Below are positions 44,772 to 53,153 of a DNA stretch of 64,000 nucleotides, in pieces (the stretch's first letter is position 1; the number at the start of each line of letters is the position of its first letter). Under the pieces are notes generated by a model. It worked only from the letters and a program-made list of their open reading frames with translations. It was not told the DNA's origin and did no database searches. The DNA lies in contig NZ_SGJB01000007.1 in assembly GCF_006861675.1 (NCBI RefSeq), positions 50,865 through 114,864 on the forward strand, in the 5' to 3' direction. A program made the translations under genes and the position numbers. The stretch comes from Peptacetobacter hominis (GTDB lineage: Bacteria; Bacillota; Clostridia; Peptostreptococcales; Peptostreptococcaceae).

Positions 44772-45548
44772 TTATATCAACTTAAAGTGAACACAGGCAT
44801 TAAATATTCCATCATCCATTACAGAATCAGTTATATAATCAGCTGCTTCTTTTGCTTCATCATTGGCATTTCCCATTGCAATACCAACACTCGACTCTTT
44901 GAACATTCCTATATCATTCAGGCTATCTCCGAATGAATAAGTTTCATCTGCGTCAAAATATTTTTTTATATATTTTATTCCGTTTCCTTTATCAAAACCT
45001 TTTGCAACTATATCCGCATATCGGCATCTACCTGGAATAACATCTATTCCATCTATCTTTTGATATTCGCTGTAATCATAATTTTCATCGCCGAATATGA
45101 TAAACATGACTATATTGTCCCCATTGTATTTTCTTTTTTGAGGAATATCATCCTGAAAAAAAGTATATGCAGCATTCATATTATCATCAGGGAATTCCCA
45201 CAGATACGGAGTTCCATCTATGCTGTAAACATACGGCGAATTTCTTTTGTGACATAATTCCATGCATTTTTCTGCAGACTCTTTATCTATATATTTTGAA
45301 TAAATCACTTCTCTGTTCTCATTATAAATCATCTGTCCATTATTGCATATATATCCATCCCACTTTATGATATCTGAAAATCCACACTGTACAATAGAAA
45401 ACATTCCTCTACCTGTTGAAATTACTACCTTATGGCCATTATCTTTAAGTCTTTTCAAAGCTTCAATCGTTGATTTTGGAACTTTATGTTCATATGAATC
45501 CATAAGAGTTCCATCTATATCAAAAAATAAGACTTTTTTTCTGTTCAT
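44772..45548 (-). CDS. HAD-superfamily hydrolase, Cof type
   Basis: The 258-residue phosphatase has motif I FFDIDGTLMDS (residues 8-18), motif II VISTGRG near 43, the C2b cap and motif IV SFGDSLNDIGMF near 207, so the catalytic Asp pair and Mg ligands are intact. It probably dephosphorylates sugar phosphates or FMN; substrate unknown. It is first of the three-gene minus-strand run with the thiamine-binding protein and permease. Confidence 0.9.
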   Translation of the reverse strand: MNRKKVLFFDIDGTLMDSYEHKVPKSTIEALKRLKDNGHKVVISTGRGMFSIVQCGFSDIIKWDGYICNNGQMIYNENREVIYSKYIDKESAEKCMELCHKRNSPYVYSIDGTPYLWEFPDDNMNAAYTFFQDDIPQKRKYNGDNIVMFIIFGDENYDYSEYQKIDGIDVIPGRCRYADIVAKGFDKGNGIKYIKKYFDADETYSFGDSLNDIGMFKESSVGIAMGNANDEAKEAADYITDSVMDDGIFNACVHFKLI

Positions 45549-45702
45549 ATTTTCCTCCTTAGAAAATGCTCTATTTATATTTTGCCACTATATTTAAATT
45601 TTGTCACCCCTTTTAATATATTACATCATTTTTCATAAAATCTATTTAATGTATATCTGTTTTGTAATATAATTATATTAAAATACTTTTGGGAGGAACT
45701 AA

Positions 45703-46317
45703 ATGTTTGATAAGCAAAAAGTACTGAACAAACTTAAAGACTATTCCCCATATATAAATGGGTATGAATATATGAAAAGAGCATCTGTTCTTATTCCTAT
45801 AGTAAGAAAAGAAGGAGAATCGCACATACTTTTTGAAGTAAGATCCGCAAAACTTAAACATCGGCCTTGTGAGATATCTTTTCCCGGCGGTGGCATAGAA
45901 GAGAACGAAACAGCTGTAAATGCTGCAATCAGAGAAACCTGCGAAGAAATCGGTGTAAGTGGAAATGATATTGAAATTATAGGTTCTCTTGACCTTCTTG
46001 TAACTCCGGTTAATTATATAATACATCCCTTTGCCGGATATCTTAACAATGCCTCGTCTCTGAGGCTTAATAGTGATGAGGTCGACCATGTATTTACAGT
46101 TCCTTTGAAGGTACTTCTTGAAATGAAACCTGAGGAATACAAAAATACTGTAAATGTAGAACCGGATAATAATCTTCCTTTCGATATAATTCCAGGTAAA
46201 AGAAATTATCGATTTGAAAAAGGAACATCCCCCGTATTTTTCTACAGATATAATGGATATGTAATCTGGGGTATAACTGCAAAAATACTTTATAATTTTT
46301 TAGAATTTTTCAGATAA
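45703..46317 (+). CDS. NUDIX hydrolase, CoA pyrophosphatase type
   Basis: The 204-residue protein contains the complete Nudix box: GGGIEENETAVNAAIRET and CEEIGV at about residues 63-86 (G-x5-E-x7-R-E-x2-E-E-x-G). The preceding LKHRPCEISFPGG segment is the UPF0035-like motif of CoA diphosphatases such as NudL/YeaB. It would split CoA derivatives into phosphopantetheine and ADP. GGGAGG 6 bases before the ATG; monocistronic with a terminator. Confidence 0.88.
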   Translation: MFDKQKVLNKLKDYSPYINGYEYMKRASVLIPIVRKEGESHILFEVRSAKLKHRPCEISFPGGGIEENETAVNAAIRETCEEIGVSGNDIEIIGSLDLLVTPVNYIIHPFAGYLNNASSLRLNSDEVDHVFTVPLKVLLEMKPEEYKNTVNVEPDNNLPFDIIPGKRNYRFEKGTSPVFFYRYNGYVIWGITAKILYNFLEFFR

Positions 46318-46322
46318 AAAAT

Positions 46323-46352
46323 AAAGATGTTGTCATATGACAGCATCTTTTA
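46323..46352 (+). terminator. terminator of the NUDIX gene
   Basis: AAAGATGTTGTCA pairs with TGACAGCATCTTT with one U-G pair, followed by a T-rich run. Confidence 0.8.
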
Positions 46353-46370
46353 TTAATTATATAAAAAAAT

Positions 46371-46398
46371 TTCCGACATATGTGCGTCTATGCCGGAA
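46371..46398. other. unassigned hairpin
   Basis: TTCCGACATA and TATGCCGGAA pair (9 of 10 bp) around TGTGCGTC, flanked by AAATTT and AAATTT-like sequence, in the 276-bp space between NUDIX and EamA genes. It has no following T-run on either strand; nothing else is seen there apart from the two terminators. Confidence 0.35.
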
Positions 46399-46541
46399 CA
46401 GGAAAATTTGTTTTACTCGTATTTTATACTTTCAACAAGAGAACTATTATGAGTGTACTAACTATTTTTTAAGAATGTTTAACTGTTAATTATATTGTAC
46501 CCCCTTGTTACAAATCCGTCCAATTGTTTAAATCTATTCAT

Positions 46542-46582
46542 AAAAATGCAGCTATAGATAAATATCTATAACTGCATTTTTA
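46542..46582 (-). terminator. terminator of the second EamA gene
   Basis: AAAAATGCAG and CTGCATTTTT close a long stem with TATAGATA/TATCTATA inside (one mismatch); it sits past the stop at 46594. Confidence 0.85.
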
Positions 46583-46593
46583 CATCTATAATT

Positions 46594-47493
46594 CTATTTT
46601 GATTTTTCAGGCATATTGGATATAAGTACACCTGCTATTATACAGCCCGCTGCTATTACTTTTACTATAACTATAGGCTCTCCTAATAGTATATATGCAA
46701 GAATCATGGAAAATACGGGATTAAGGTTTATATACATATTTGTCTTTGCAGGTCCTATGTTTTTTATTGATATCTGCTGTATAAGATATCCACAAACAGA
46801 TGCAAAGCAAGACATATAAAGTACAGACATCCATCCATTTATACTTACTTCAGGTATAAATTCCATAGGATTTTCCATAAATGTAAATGGAAATATAATT
46901 ACGGCACAAAATAAAAATGCATATGCCGTAATTTTTATAGGACTATATTTTCCTGCAACTTTTTTTGACATTACACTATAGGCAGACCAGCAGACCACCG
47001 CTATCATCATTATAAGATCACCTTTGTTGAATGTAAACTCTTTAAGAGTAGATAAATGACCTCCTGTCACTATAAGAACTACTCCAACAAATGAAAGAAG
47101 AAGAGATAGTATATGTTTTGACTTGAATCTTTCCTTTAAAAATATACCTGCAAATATAGTTGTCACAATAGGATTGGTTGCTCCTATTATAGATGAGTTT
47201 GTCGCTGTTGTATATTTTAGACATTCAAAGAAAAATACATGATAACCTATCATACCTACTACTCCAAGTGCAAGAAATACCGGAATATCCTCCTTTGTTA
47301 TCTTCCAGTTTTTCTCTGTTTTTATCATAATAGGGAATATTATTGCTGTTGCAAAAAGAAATCTAAAAAATACCAATGATAGTACAGGAAACTCTGCCAC
47401 TGAATATTTTCCAGCTATAAATGCGCCAGACCAGAACAGTGTAGCCAGTATCATTATATAATTATTCCGTTTAAAGCTTTTAGAATCTGACAT
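46594..47493 (-). CDS. EamA/DMT-superfamily transporter
   Basis: The 299-residue protein has ten membrane helices in two EamA repeats (LATLFWSGAFIAGKYSVAEF at residue 15; GDLIMMIAVVCWSAYSVMSKK near 155). The NPIVTTIFAGIFL-type segment ends each repeat. Exporter of unknown cargo, unrelated by context to the EamA gene at 31.0 kb. TAGGAGG is 6 bases before the ATG. Confidence 0.88.
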   Translation of the reverse strand: MSDSKSFKRNNYIMILATLFWSGAFIAGKYSVAEFPVLSLVFFRFLFATAIIFPIMIKTEKNWKITKEDIPVFLALGVVGMIGYHVFFFECLKYTTATNSSIIGATNPIVTTIFAGIFLKERFKSKHILSLLLSFVGVVLIVTGGHLSTLKEFTFNKGDLIMMIAVVCWSAYSVMSKKVAGKYSPIKITAYAFLFCAVIIFPFTFMENPMEFIPEVSINGWMSVLYMSCFASVCGYLIQQISIKNIGPAKTNMYINLNPVFSMILAYILLGEPIVIVKVIAAGCIIAGVLISNMPEKSK

Positions 47494-47599
47494 ATTTACC
47501 TCCTAAAAAATAAAATCATTTGATATTATATCATATTTTTCAGAAAATTGAAATAAATTTTATTTTAATATATAATTTATTTATATGAAAAATAAAACA

Positions 47600-47628
47600 A
47601 GACCGCATAATATCAAATTATACGGTCT
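47600..47628 (-). terminator. terminator of the ABC-F gene
   Basis: AGACCG and CGGTCT with inner ATAAT/ATTAT pairing lie 13 bases past the stop codon; a T-rich run follows on the minus strand. Confidence 0.7.
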
Positions 47629-47640
47629 GTTATTTATATA

Positions 47641-49257
47641 TTAGCTGTACATTTCTTTTAATTTAGCCTGTATATCTTTGTTTTCAATATACTCATCGAA
47701 ATCCATTTTTCTATCCATAATTCCTTTTGGAGTTATTTCTATTATTCTATTTGCAAGAGTTTCTATCATCTGATGGTCATGAGAAGTAAATAATATTACT
47801 CCCGGGAATTTTTCAAGTCCCTGGTTTACAGATGTTATAGATTCAAGGTCAAGATGGTTTGTAGGATCGTCAAGAACAAGTACATTTGCATTTGAAAGCA
47901 TCATTTTTGAGAACATACATCTAACTTTTTCTCCTCCAGAAAGTACCTTTGCTTCTTTTAAAGCCTCATCTCCTGAGAAAAGCATTCTTCCAAGAAAACC
48001 TCTTATAAAACTTTCACTTTTTTCTTCTGAGAACTGTCTTAACCAGTCTACCAGAGAATATTCACATCCATCAAAGAATTTATTGTGGTTTTTAGGAAGA
48101 TAATCCTGAGTAGTTGTAACTCCCCATTTATATGAACCGCTGTCTGGCTCCATTTCTCCCATTATTATATTAAATAATGTAGTTGTTGCTATCTCGTCAC
48201 CCATAAACACTATTTTTTCATCATTTTCAAGTCTGAATGATACATCATCAAGAACTTTCACACCATCTATTGTTTTTGTAATATTGTGAACTTCCAGTAC
48301 TTCATTTCCGATTTCTCTTGCAGGAGTAAACCCTACATACGGATATCTTCTGCTTGAAGGTTTTATATCTTCAACCTGAAGTTTTTCAAGCTGTTTCTTT
48401 CTAGATGTAGCCTGTTTTGCTTTAGATGCATTTGAACTGAATCTCGCTATGAACTCTTTTAACTGAGCTATTTTTTCTTCAGTCTTTTTATTCTGGTCTT
48501 TTGCAAGCTGAAGAGCAAGCTGGCTTGACTCGTACCAGAAATCGTAGTTTCCTACATACATCTGTATTTTACCGAAGTCGACATCCACTATATTTGTACA
48601 TATCTGGTTAAGGAAATGTCTATCATGTGATACAACTATTACTATAGAGTTTTCAAGATCCATTATAAAGTTGTTTAACCAGCTTATAGACTGGAAATCA
48701 AGGTGGTTTGTAGGCTCGTCAAGAAGAAGTATTTCCGGCTCTCCAAATAATGCCTGAGCAAGAAGTACTTTTACTTTCTCAGCACCAGTAAGTTCTTTCA
48801 TAAGCTTGTGGTGCATATCTTTTTCTATACTAAGACCCATAAGTATTTTTTCTGCATTTGTTTCTGCATCCCATCCGTTAAGTTCTGCAAACTCAGCCTC
48901 AAGATCTGCAGCTTTTATACCATCTTCCTCTGTAAAATCCTCTTTCATATAAAGAGCATCTTTTTCCTGCATTATATTCCAAAGTCTCTCATGTCCTCTT
49001 ATAACAACATTAAGAACTTCCTCTTCCTCATATTCGAAATGGTCCTGTTTAAGGACAGACATTCTTTCTTTTTCTGTTATAGATACACTTCCTGTATTTG
49101 GCTCTATTTCTCCAGAAAGTATTTTTAGAAACGTAGATTTTCCAGCACCGTTAGCACCGATTATCCCGTAACAGTTTCCTTTTGTAAATTTAAGATTTAC
49201 GTCTTTATAAAGTTCCTTATCTCCGAATCTAAGTCCGACATTTGTAACCTGTAGCAT
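47641..49257 (-). CDS. ykpA: ABC-F family ATPase, YkpA/YbiT type
   Basis: A soluble twin-ATPase of 538 residues that acts on ribosomes rather than in transport. The first site is complete (GANGAGKSTFLKI near residue 34, LLLDEPTNHLD near 173). Its signature reads LTGAEKVKVLLAQ rather than LSGGE. The second Walker A is degenerate (MGDEIATTTLF near 352, no Lys), but its signature LSGGEKVRCMFSK and DDPTNHLD are present. The same pattern occurs in Bacillus YkpA, so it is family-specific rather than damage. The interdomain linker contains KQATSRKKQLEKL. Monocistronic. Function: translation factor of unknown detail. Confidence 0.92.
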   Translation of the reverse strand: MLQVTNVGLRFGDKELYKDVNLKFTKGNCYGIIGANGAGKSTFLKILSGEIEPNTGSVSITEKERMSVLKQDHFEYEEEEVLNVVIRGHERLWNIMQEKDALYMKEDFTEEDGIKAADLEAEFAELNGWDAETNAEKILMGLSIEKDMHHKLMKELTGAEKVKVLLAQALFGEPEILLLDEPTNHLDFQSISWLNNFIMDLENSIVIVVSHDRHFLNQICTNIVDVDFGKIQMYVGNYDFWYESSQLALQLAKDQNKKTEEKIAQLKEFIARFSSNASKAKQATSRKKQLEKLQVEDIKPSSRRYPYVGFTPAREIGNEVLEVHNITKTIDGVKVLDDVSFRLENDEKIVFMGDEIATTTLFNIIMGEMEPDSGSYKWGVTTTQDYLPKNHNKFFDGCEYSLVDWLRQFSEEKSESFIRGFLGRMLFSGDEALKEAKVLSGGEKVRCMFSKMMLSNANVLVLDDPTNHLDLESITSVNQGLEKFPGVILFTSHDHQMIETLANRIIEITPKGIMDRKMDFDEYIENKDIQAKLKEMYS

Positions 49258-49360
49258 TTATTACTTCCTTTCTATATATAAATTTTTTTATTCGTCTAAA
49301 TTGCAGTCCTTTCCATAATATAATACTTTTGTTATATAGTCAATCGCTCTTTTTATATTA

Positions 49361-50377
49361 TTATTTGCCGAATCCACAGTTTGGATATCTACATTCGTCA
49401 CAACCTCTACAGAATCCACCATCACCATATTCAGCTATATCCCTTAGAGACAGTTTTTCTCCTGCAACAGTTCTTGAAAAAATCATATCAAACACAGTTA
49501 TTCTGTTATACATAGCACAACCAGGTATTCCCATTATAGTTTTATTTTCTTTATATGCAAGCATAAACATTGCACCTGGAAGCACCGGTGCACCATACGT
49601 TATAATATCAGCATTTGTACGTTTTATTGCTGCCGGTGTCAAATCATCAGGATCAACACTCATCCCTCCAGTGCAACATACAATATCTGCTCCCTGTTTA
49701 AGAAACATTTCTATAGCGTTGTATATTTCCTCTGTATCATCAGGACATATCTTTTGTCCAATCACTTCACATCCATACTCAGATACCTTTTTTTCAATTA
49801 CAGGACCAAACCGATCTTTTATTATTCCATTGTATACTTCGTTACCTGATGTAACTATCCCTATCTTCTTTTTCTTATATGGAATGACTTGTACTATACT
49901 TCTATTTTTAAGTATCTCTTTTGCATGATTAAGTTTTTCTCTTTCTATTATCAGAGGGATTATTCTTGTTCCAGCCACCCTTTCACCTGCTTTTACTGGA
50001 ACATTATTAGAAAGAGTCGCCATCATCATTTCTCCAAGCATATTAAATTCTAACAGACTTTCTCTGTTTACTTTAAGAATTCCATCACATTCCGATATAA
50101 ATTCTATCTTGCCCTCCTTTATTTCTCCTGACTTCAGGTTATTTCCCATTACTATATCTCTTATAAATTCAGCTGCTTCATTTTCATGCACCATATTCTC
50201 TTTCATTTCCCATATATACAAATGATTTTTCCCAAGAGATTTCAGCACTGGTATATCCTCTTTTTTTACAATATGTCCTTTTTTAAATGCTCTTCCTTTA
50301 AATTTTCCCGGTATTATCTGTGTTATGTCGTGACATAATACATGACCTTCCGCGTCCTCTGTTTTTATAAGTCTCAT
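49361..50377 (-). CDS. molybdopterin-binding (MoeA/MogA-fold) protein with a Cys-rich tail
   Basis: The 338-residue protein has a MoCF-binding domain: KKIGIVTSGNEVYNG near residue 170, GADIVCCTGGMSVDPDDLTPAAIK near 230 and GIPGCAMYNRITVFDMI near 285. The C-terminus is a Cys cluster (GFCRGCDECRYPNCGFGK), which could bind an Fe-S cluster or zinc. This kind of protein is found beside molybdenum hydroxylase genes in clostridia, some of them selenium-dependent; no such hydroxylase is in this window. The gene is 12 bases after the FtsZ-like gene. It is not a complete MoeA (the N-terminal half is different). Confidence 0.83.
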   Translation of the reverse strand: MRLIKTEDAEGHVLCHDITQIIPGKFKGRAFKKGHIVKKEDIPVLKSLGKNHLYIWEMKENMVHENEAAEFIRDIVMGNNLKSGEIKEGKIEFISECDGILKVNRESLLEFNMLGEMMMATLSNNVPVKAGERVAGTRIIPLIIEREKLNHAKEILKNRSIVQVIPYKKKKIGIVTSGNEVYNGIIKDRFGPVIEKKVSEYGCEVIGQKICPDDTEEIYNAIEMFLKQGADIVCCTGGMSVDPDDLTPAAIKRTNADIITYGAPVLPGAMFMLAYKENKTIMGIPGCAMYNRITVFDMIFSRTVAGEKLSLRDIAEYGDGGFCRGCDECRYPNCGFGK

Positions 50378-50389
50378 AAAAGCACTCCT

Positions 50390-51091
50390 TTAATTATAAA
50401 GAACTGTTATTCTTGTTTCTTCAACGTCATTTTTTTCTATAGTTGCAAAAATAGCACTTCCTCTGTCACTGCAATCTTTTTCCAACTCTTCCATAAGCTG
50501 CGATATTTTTGAAAGATCCATGCTATCTTCACCTTCAATTATTGCGATACATTTTCTTCCAAGAAACTCATCTCCAACATTTTTCATATTATCTTTTATA
50601 GCTGATATTGATTCTGATATGTCTGATATACCATCTGTATATGAGTATTTCATTCCTTTTTCTGTTATAAATATATCTCTTAAATCAGTTATATCTATAT
50701 TTATCATTACTTCATCTGAGATAGATTCAGATATCATATCAAACATTGCAATCATATTTTTTATATCTTTTGATTCAATATTGATATTTCTATCTATTTC
50801 TTCTATTTTATCCTCTTTTGCTGAATCTACATCTATTCCTATGCACAGTACCTTTCTTTCAGAAGCCATAAATCCAATAGCTTTCACGGTTTCAACTGCT
50901 CTTTTCTCTTCTGATGAATATAAAAGATAAATTATTTCTGTATCGTCAAGAAGTGTTCTAACGTAATCTTTATCAACATCCATTTTTTCGTTTATCTTTT
51001 CTATATTTATAGCATTTAATTTCTCAACATCTATTGATTCGACAAGAGAAATTCCTTTTTCACATATTCCAATAAGTTTAGAATTCTTCAT
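50390..51091 (-). CDS. divergent FtsZ-like protein lacking the GTP-binding signature
   Basis: The 233-residue product is shorter than FtsZ (~350-400). It aligns by eye with FtsZ: LIGICEKGISLVESI with the first strand and loop; IIYLLYSSEEKRAVETVKAIGFM with the region around the GTP loop, where GGGTGTG should stand but is absent; MINIDITDLRDIFITEKGMKYS with the INLDFADV block; and CIAIIEGEDSMDLSKISQLMEEL plus AIFATIEKNDVEETRITVLYN with the C-terminal domain ending in VTVI. It probably keeps the fold but not GTPase activity. Co-operonic with the MoeA-like gene 12 bases downstream. Function unknown. GGAGG lies 8 bases before the ATG at 51091. Confidence 0.65.
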   Translation of the reverse strand: MKNSKLIGICEKGISLVESIDVEKLNAINIEKINEKMDVDKDYVRTLLDDTEIIYLLYSSEEKRAVETVKAIGFMASERKVLCIGIDVDSAKEDKIEEIDRNINIESKDIKNMIAMFDMISESISDEVMINIDITDLRDIFITEKGMKYSYTDGISDISESISAIKDNMKNVGDEFLGRKCIAIIEGEDSMDLSKISQLMEELEKDCSDRGSAIFATIEKNDVEETRITVLYN

Positions 51092-51155
51092 TTTCTGAAC
51101 CTCCATGTAATTTTATTATCTTCACTATTATATCATAATTAATTATATATATATG

Positions 51156-52511
51156 TTAGCCTATTTTTATATTTATCCTTTGTATTAATTTTTCTATATT
51201 CTTTGTATCTCTTTTCGCAATTACTGAACTTAAAAGTATTCTCTCCCAGTCTTTTGATAAATTACTAATATTTATATCATTTAATTCTATACTTTTATTA
51301 AATACAAAGTCTTCTGAAAAAGATATTTTTAGAAGAGATGCTATTTCTATATCCGAAAGTGAATTATAATATAGTCTTATCTCTTCTTCAGAAAAGATAT
51401 AACTTTCTAATATATCGATTATATCTAACATTCCTAGATTTTGCGATTTAATAAATCTAATCTTTTCTTTACTACCATTGATATTTCTCAATAGTTCTAT
51501 TATTTTTCTTAAATTGCTACTATCTATCGAAAATGATTCTATATCTATAATATTTCCTTCATTTATGATGTCAAAGTTTAAGATAAAATCTATTCTTTCT
51601 TTACTTAATTTAAAAAAGTTTTCAACTATAATATTTTTCTTTATATTAAAATAATTTTTTAAACCATCATCATTTATATAATAACAAATAGTATTTATGG
51701 AATCATTTAATTTTAAATAAATATTTTCATATCTTACTATTTTATTTAATTGTTTAATATCATCTGTATAAAGATATATCTCTGGTTTATTAAAAATCAA
51801 AGCACCTGCTATAAGCTGATTTATTACTAATTCAAAAAAATTGATACTAATATACTCTATACTTATCTGGTTCATATATTCATATGTCTTTACAATATTA
51901 TCTATACAATTTCTAAAGTAATTTAAAAACTTTACTTCTTCAAACAAACTATTTATGTAGTAAAGTACCAATTCAGTTCCGTCTAATCCATACATATTAT
52001 TATATAGAGGTAATCCATCAACCAAAGGATAATCCAAATCGTATTTACATATAGACATATTTATATACTGATTATCTTCTTGAGCTTCTGATATAAACTT
52101 TGGAATCTGATTTTTAATAACGTCTATATATCGTTCATTATTTATATTTAAAGATATTTTTTCTATTTTTTCATATACACTTATTATTTCTTCTAATTCT
52201 TTTTTAGACTCCTCTTCTCCTATTTTGATAAAATAATTTATATTTAATGTTGAAAGCATCTTATAACCATCAGGAAAACATCTAAAACCTTTAACAAACA
52301 TATAGTTGATTGATTTTTCTATTTTTCTAAAACTATCTTTTGACAAAGATGTGCTCATTCCATGATTAAATTGATTTATTTTTTCATCAAATATTGTAGA
52401 TATTTCAGAAAACAGTTCATTTCTTCTTGATAAGGATATATTCCCTTCTCTGTATGCTCTTTCTATTGTTGAATAAATATTTTTATCTGAAATCAATGAA
52501 ATACTCTTCAT
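51156..52511 (-). CDS. hypothetical protein, DUF6179-type
   Basis: A 451-residue protein with no enzyme motif. It resembles, in length and in blocks such as KINQFNHGMSTSLSKDSFRK, DYPLVDGLPLYNNMYGLDG and ELVLYYINSLFEEVKFLNYF, the family DUF6179 found in many Clostridia. It is mostly helical and rich in Asn, Ile and Glu. Its first 29 bases overlap the end of the preceding gene, so the two are a translational unit. A weak GAAGGGGG site is upstream. Function unknown; assignment is from memory of the family pattern. Confidence 0.65.
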   Translation of the reverse strand: MKSISLISDKNIYSTIERAYREGNISLSRRNELFSEISTIFDEKINQFNHGMSTSLSKDSFRKIEKSINYMFVKGFRCFPDGYKMLSTLNINYFIKIGEEESKKELEEIISVYEKIEKISLNINNERYIDVIKNQIPKFISEAQEDNQYINMSICKYDLDYPLVDGLPLYNNMYGLDGTELVLYYINSLFEEVKFLNYFRNCIDNIVKTYEYMNQISIEYISINFFELVINQLIAGALIFNKPEIYLYTDDIKQLNKIVRYENIYLKLNDSINTICYYINDDGLKNYFNIKKNIIVENFFKLSKERIDFILNFDIINEGNIIDIESFSIDSSNLRKIIELLRNINGSKEKIRFIKSQNLGMLDIIDILESYIFSEEEIRLYYNSLSDIEIASLLKISFSEDFVFNKSIELNDINISNLSKDWERILLSSVIAKRDTKNIEKLIQRINIKIG

Positions 52512-52998
52512 TTCTAATATTACCCCCTTCTAGAATCAGCTTGGTTTTTACTTTATCTATAATTAATTCCATGTTTTCATCACTATTTAATCCGTAACAC
52601 ACGTACACTGCCATTTCAAAAGTTAACTCTCCTGTATCAACATGAGTAAAAATATACCTAGATATATAAGATATAAATACATCAAATAGAATTTCATCAA
52701 TTCTAGAATCAGATACACTATAATCAAATTCCTTTCTGATTCTATAGTACAAATAAATTATTTTTTTCATAATATGTATAAAGTTATTTCCAAATAAATA
52801 TGCAACCTCAAAATACAATTTTATAATATTATTAATTCTTTCCACATCAGTTTCTACCCAATCCAATTCATTGAGAATTTTTACCATTTCTTCAAACAGA
52901 GCATATACTTCTTTTTCTGATACATAAACATTGTTTACAGCAAATTTTTCTTCTACTGATTTTATAATTTCATTTGATCCATCTTTAAGTAGTTTCAA
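52483..52998 (-). CDS. hypothetical protein, partner of the DUF6179-type gene
   Basis: The 171-residue helical protein is not firmly recognised. In related genomes a gene of this size, DUF6323, precedes DUF6179, and the segment YLYYRIRKEFDYSVSDSRIDEILFDVF may correspond. The start is TTG at 52998, with GGGAGGT 7 bases upstream. The gene overlaps the next by 29 bases. No signal peptide or membrane helix is seen, so it is a cytosolic protein. No link to the palindrome at 53.1 kb is shown. Confidence 0.6.
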   Translation of the reverse strand: MKLLKDGSNEIIKSVEEKFAVNNVYVSEKEVYALFEEMVKILNELDWVETDVERINNIIKLYFEVAYLFGNNFIHIMKKIIYLYYRIRKEFDYSVSDSRIDEILFDVFISYISRYIFTHVDTGELTFEMAVYVCYGLNSDENMELIIDKVKTKLILEGGNIRNEEYFIDFR

Positions 52999-53086
52999 TA
53001 TATTACCTCCCTTTGATTTTATAGTATAATAGTTATACTATAAAGTGTCCTATCTTTCAACACTTGAAATTTCAACGATTTTATGG

Positions 53087-53150
53087 TAATATATATACAT
53101 AAAGAGGCAGATTATTTATAAATAATCTGCCTCTTTATGTATATATATTA
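53087..53150. repeat. 64-bp perfect palindrome
   Basis: The two halves, 32 bp each, are perfect complements with no spacer. The core is AAAGAGGCAGATTATT and its complement; the outer bases are TA-rich. It sits between the minus-strand flippase gene (stop at 53154) and the start region of the gene at 52998. It can act as a terminator for the flippase gene, but no T-run follows. In RNA it would form a very long hairpin; in DNA a cruciform. Confidence 0.8.
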
Positions 53151-53153
53151 TTT

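Noticed and set aside
47641..49257. Degenerate second Walker A and first signature of the ABC-F protein as damage
   Set aside because: The same pattern is usual in the YkpA subgroup; the frame is full length.
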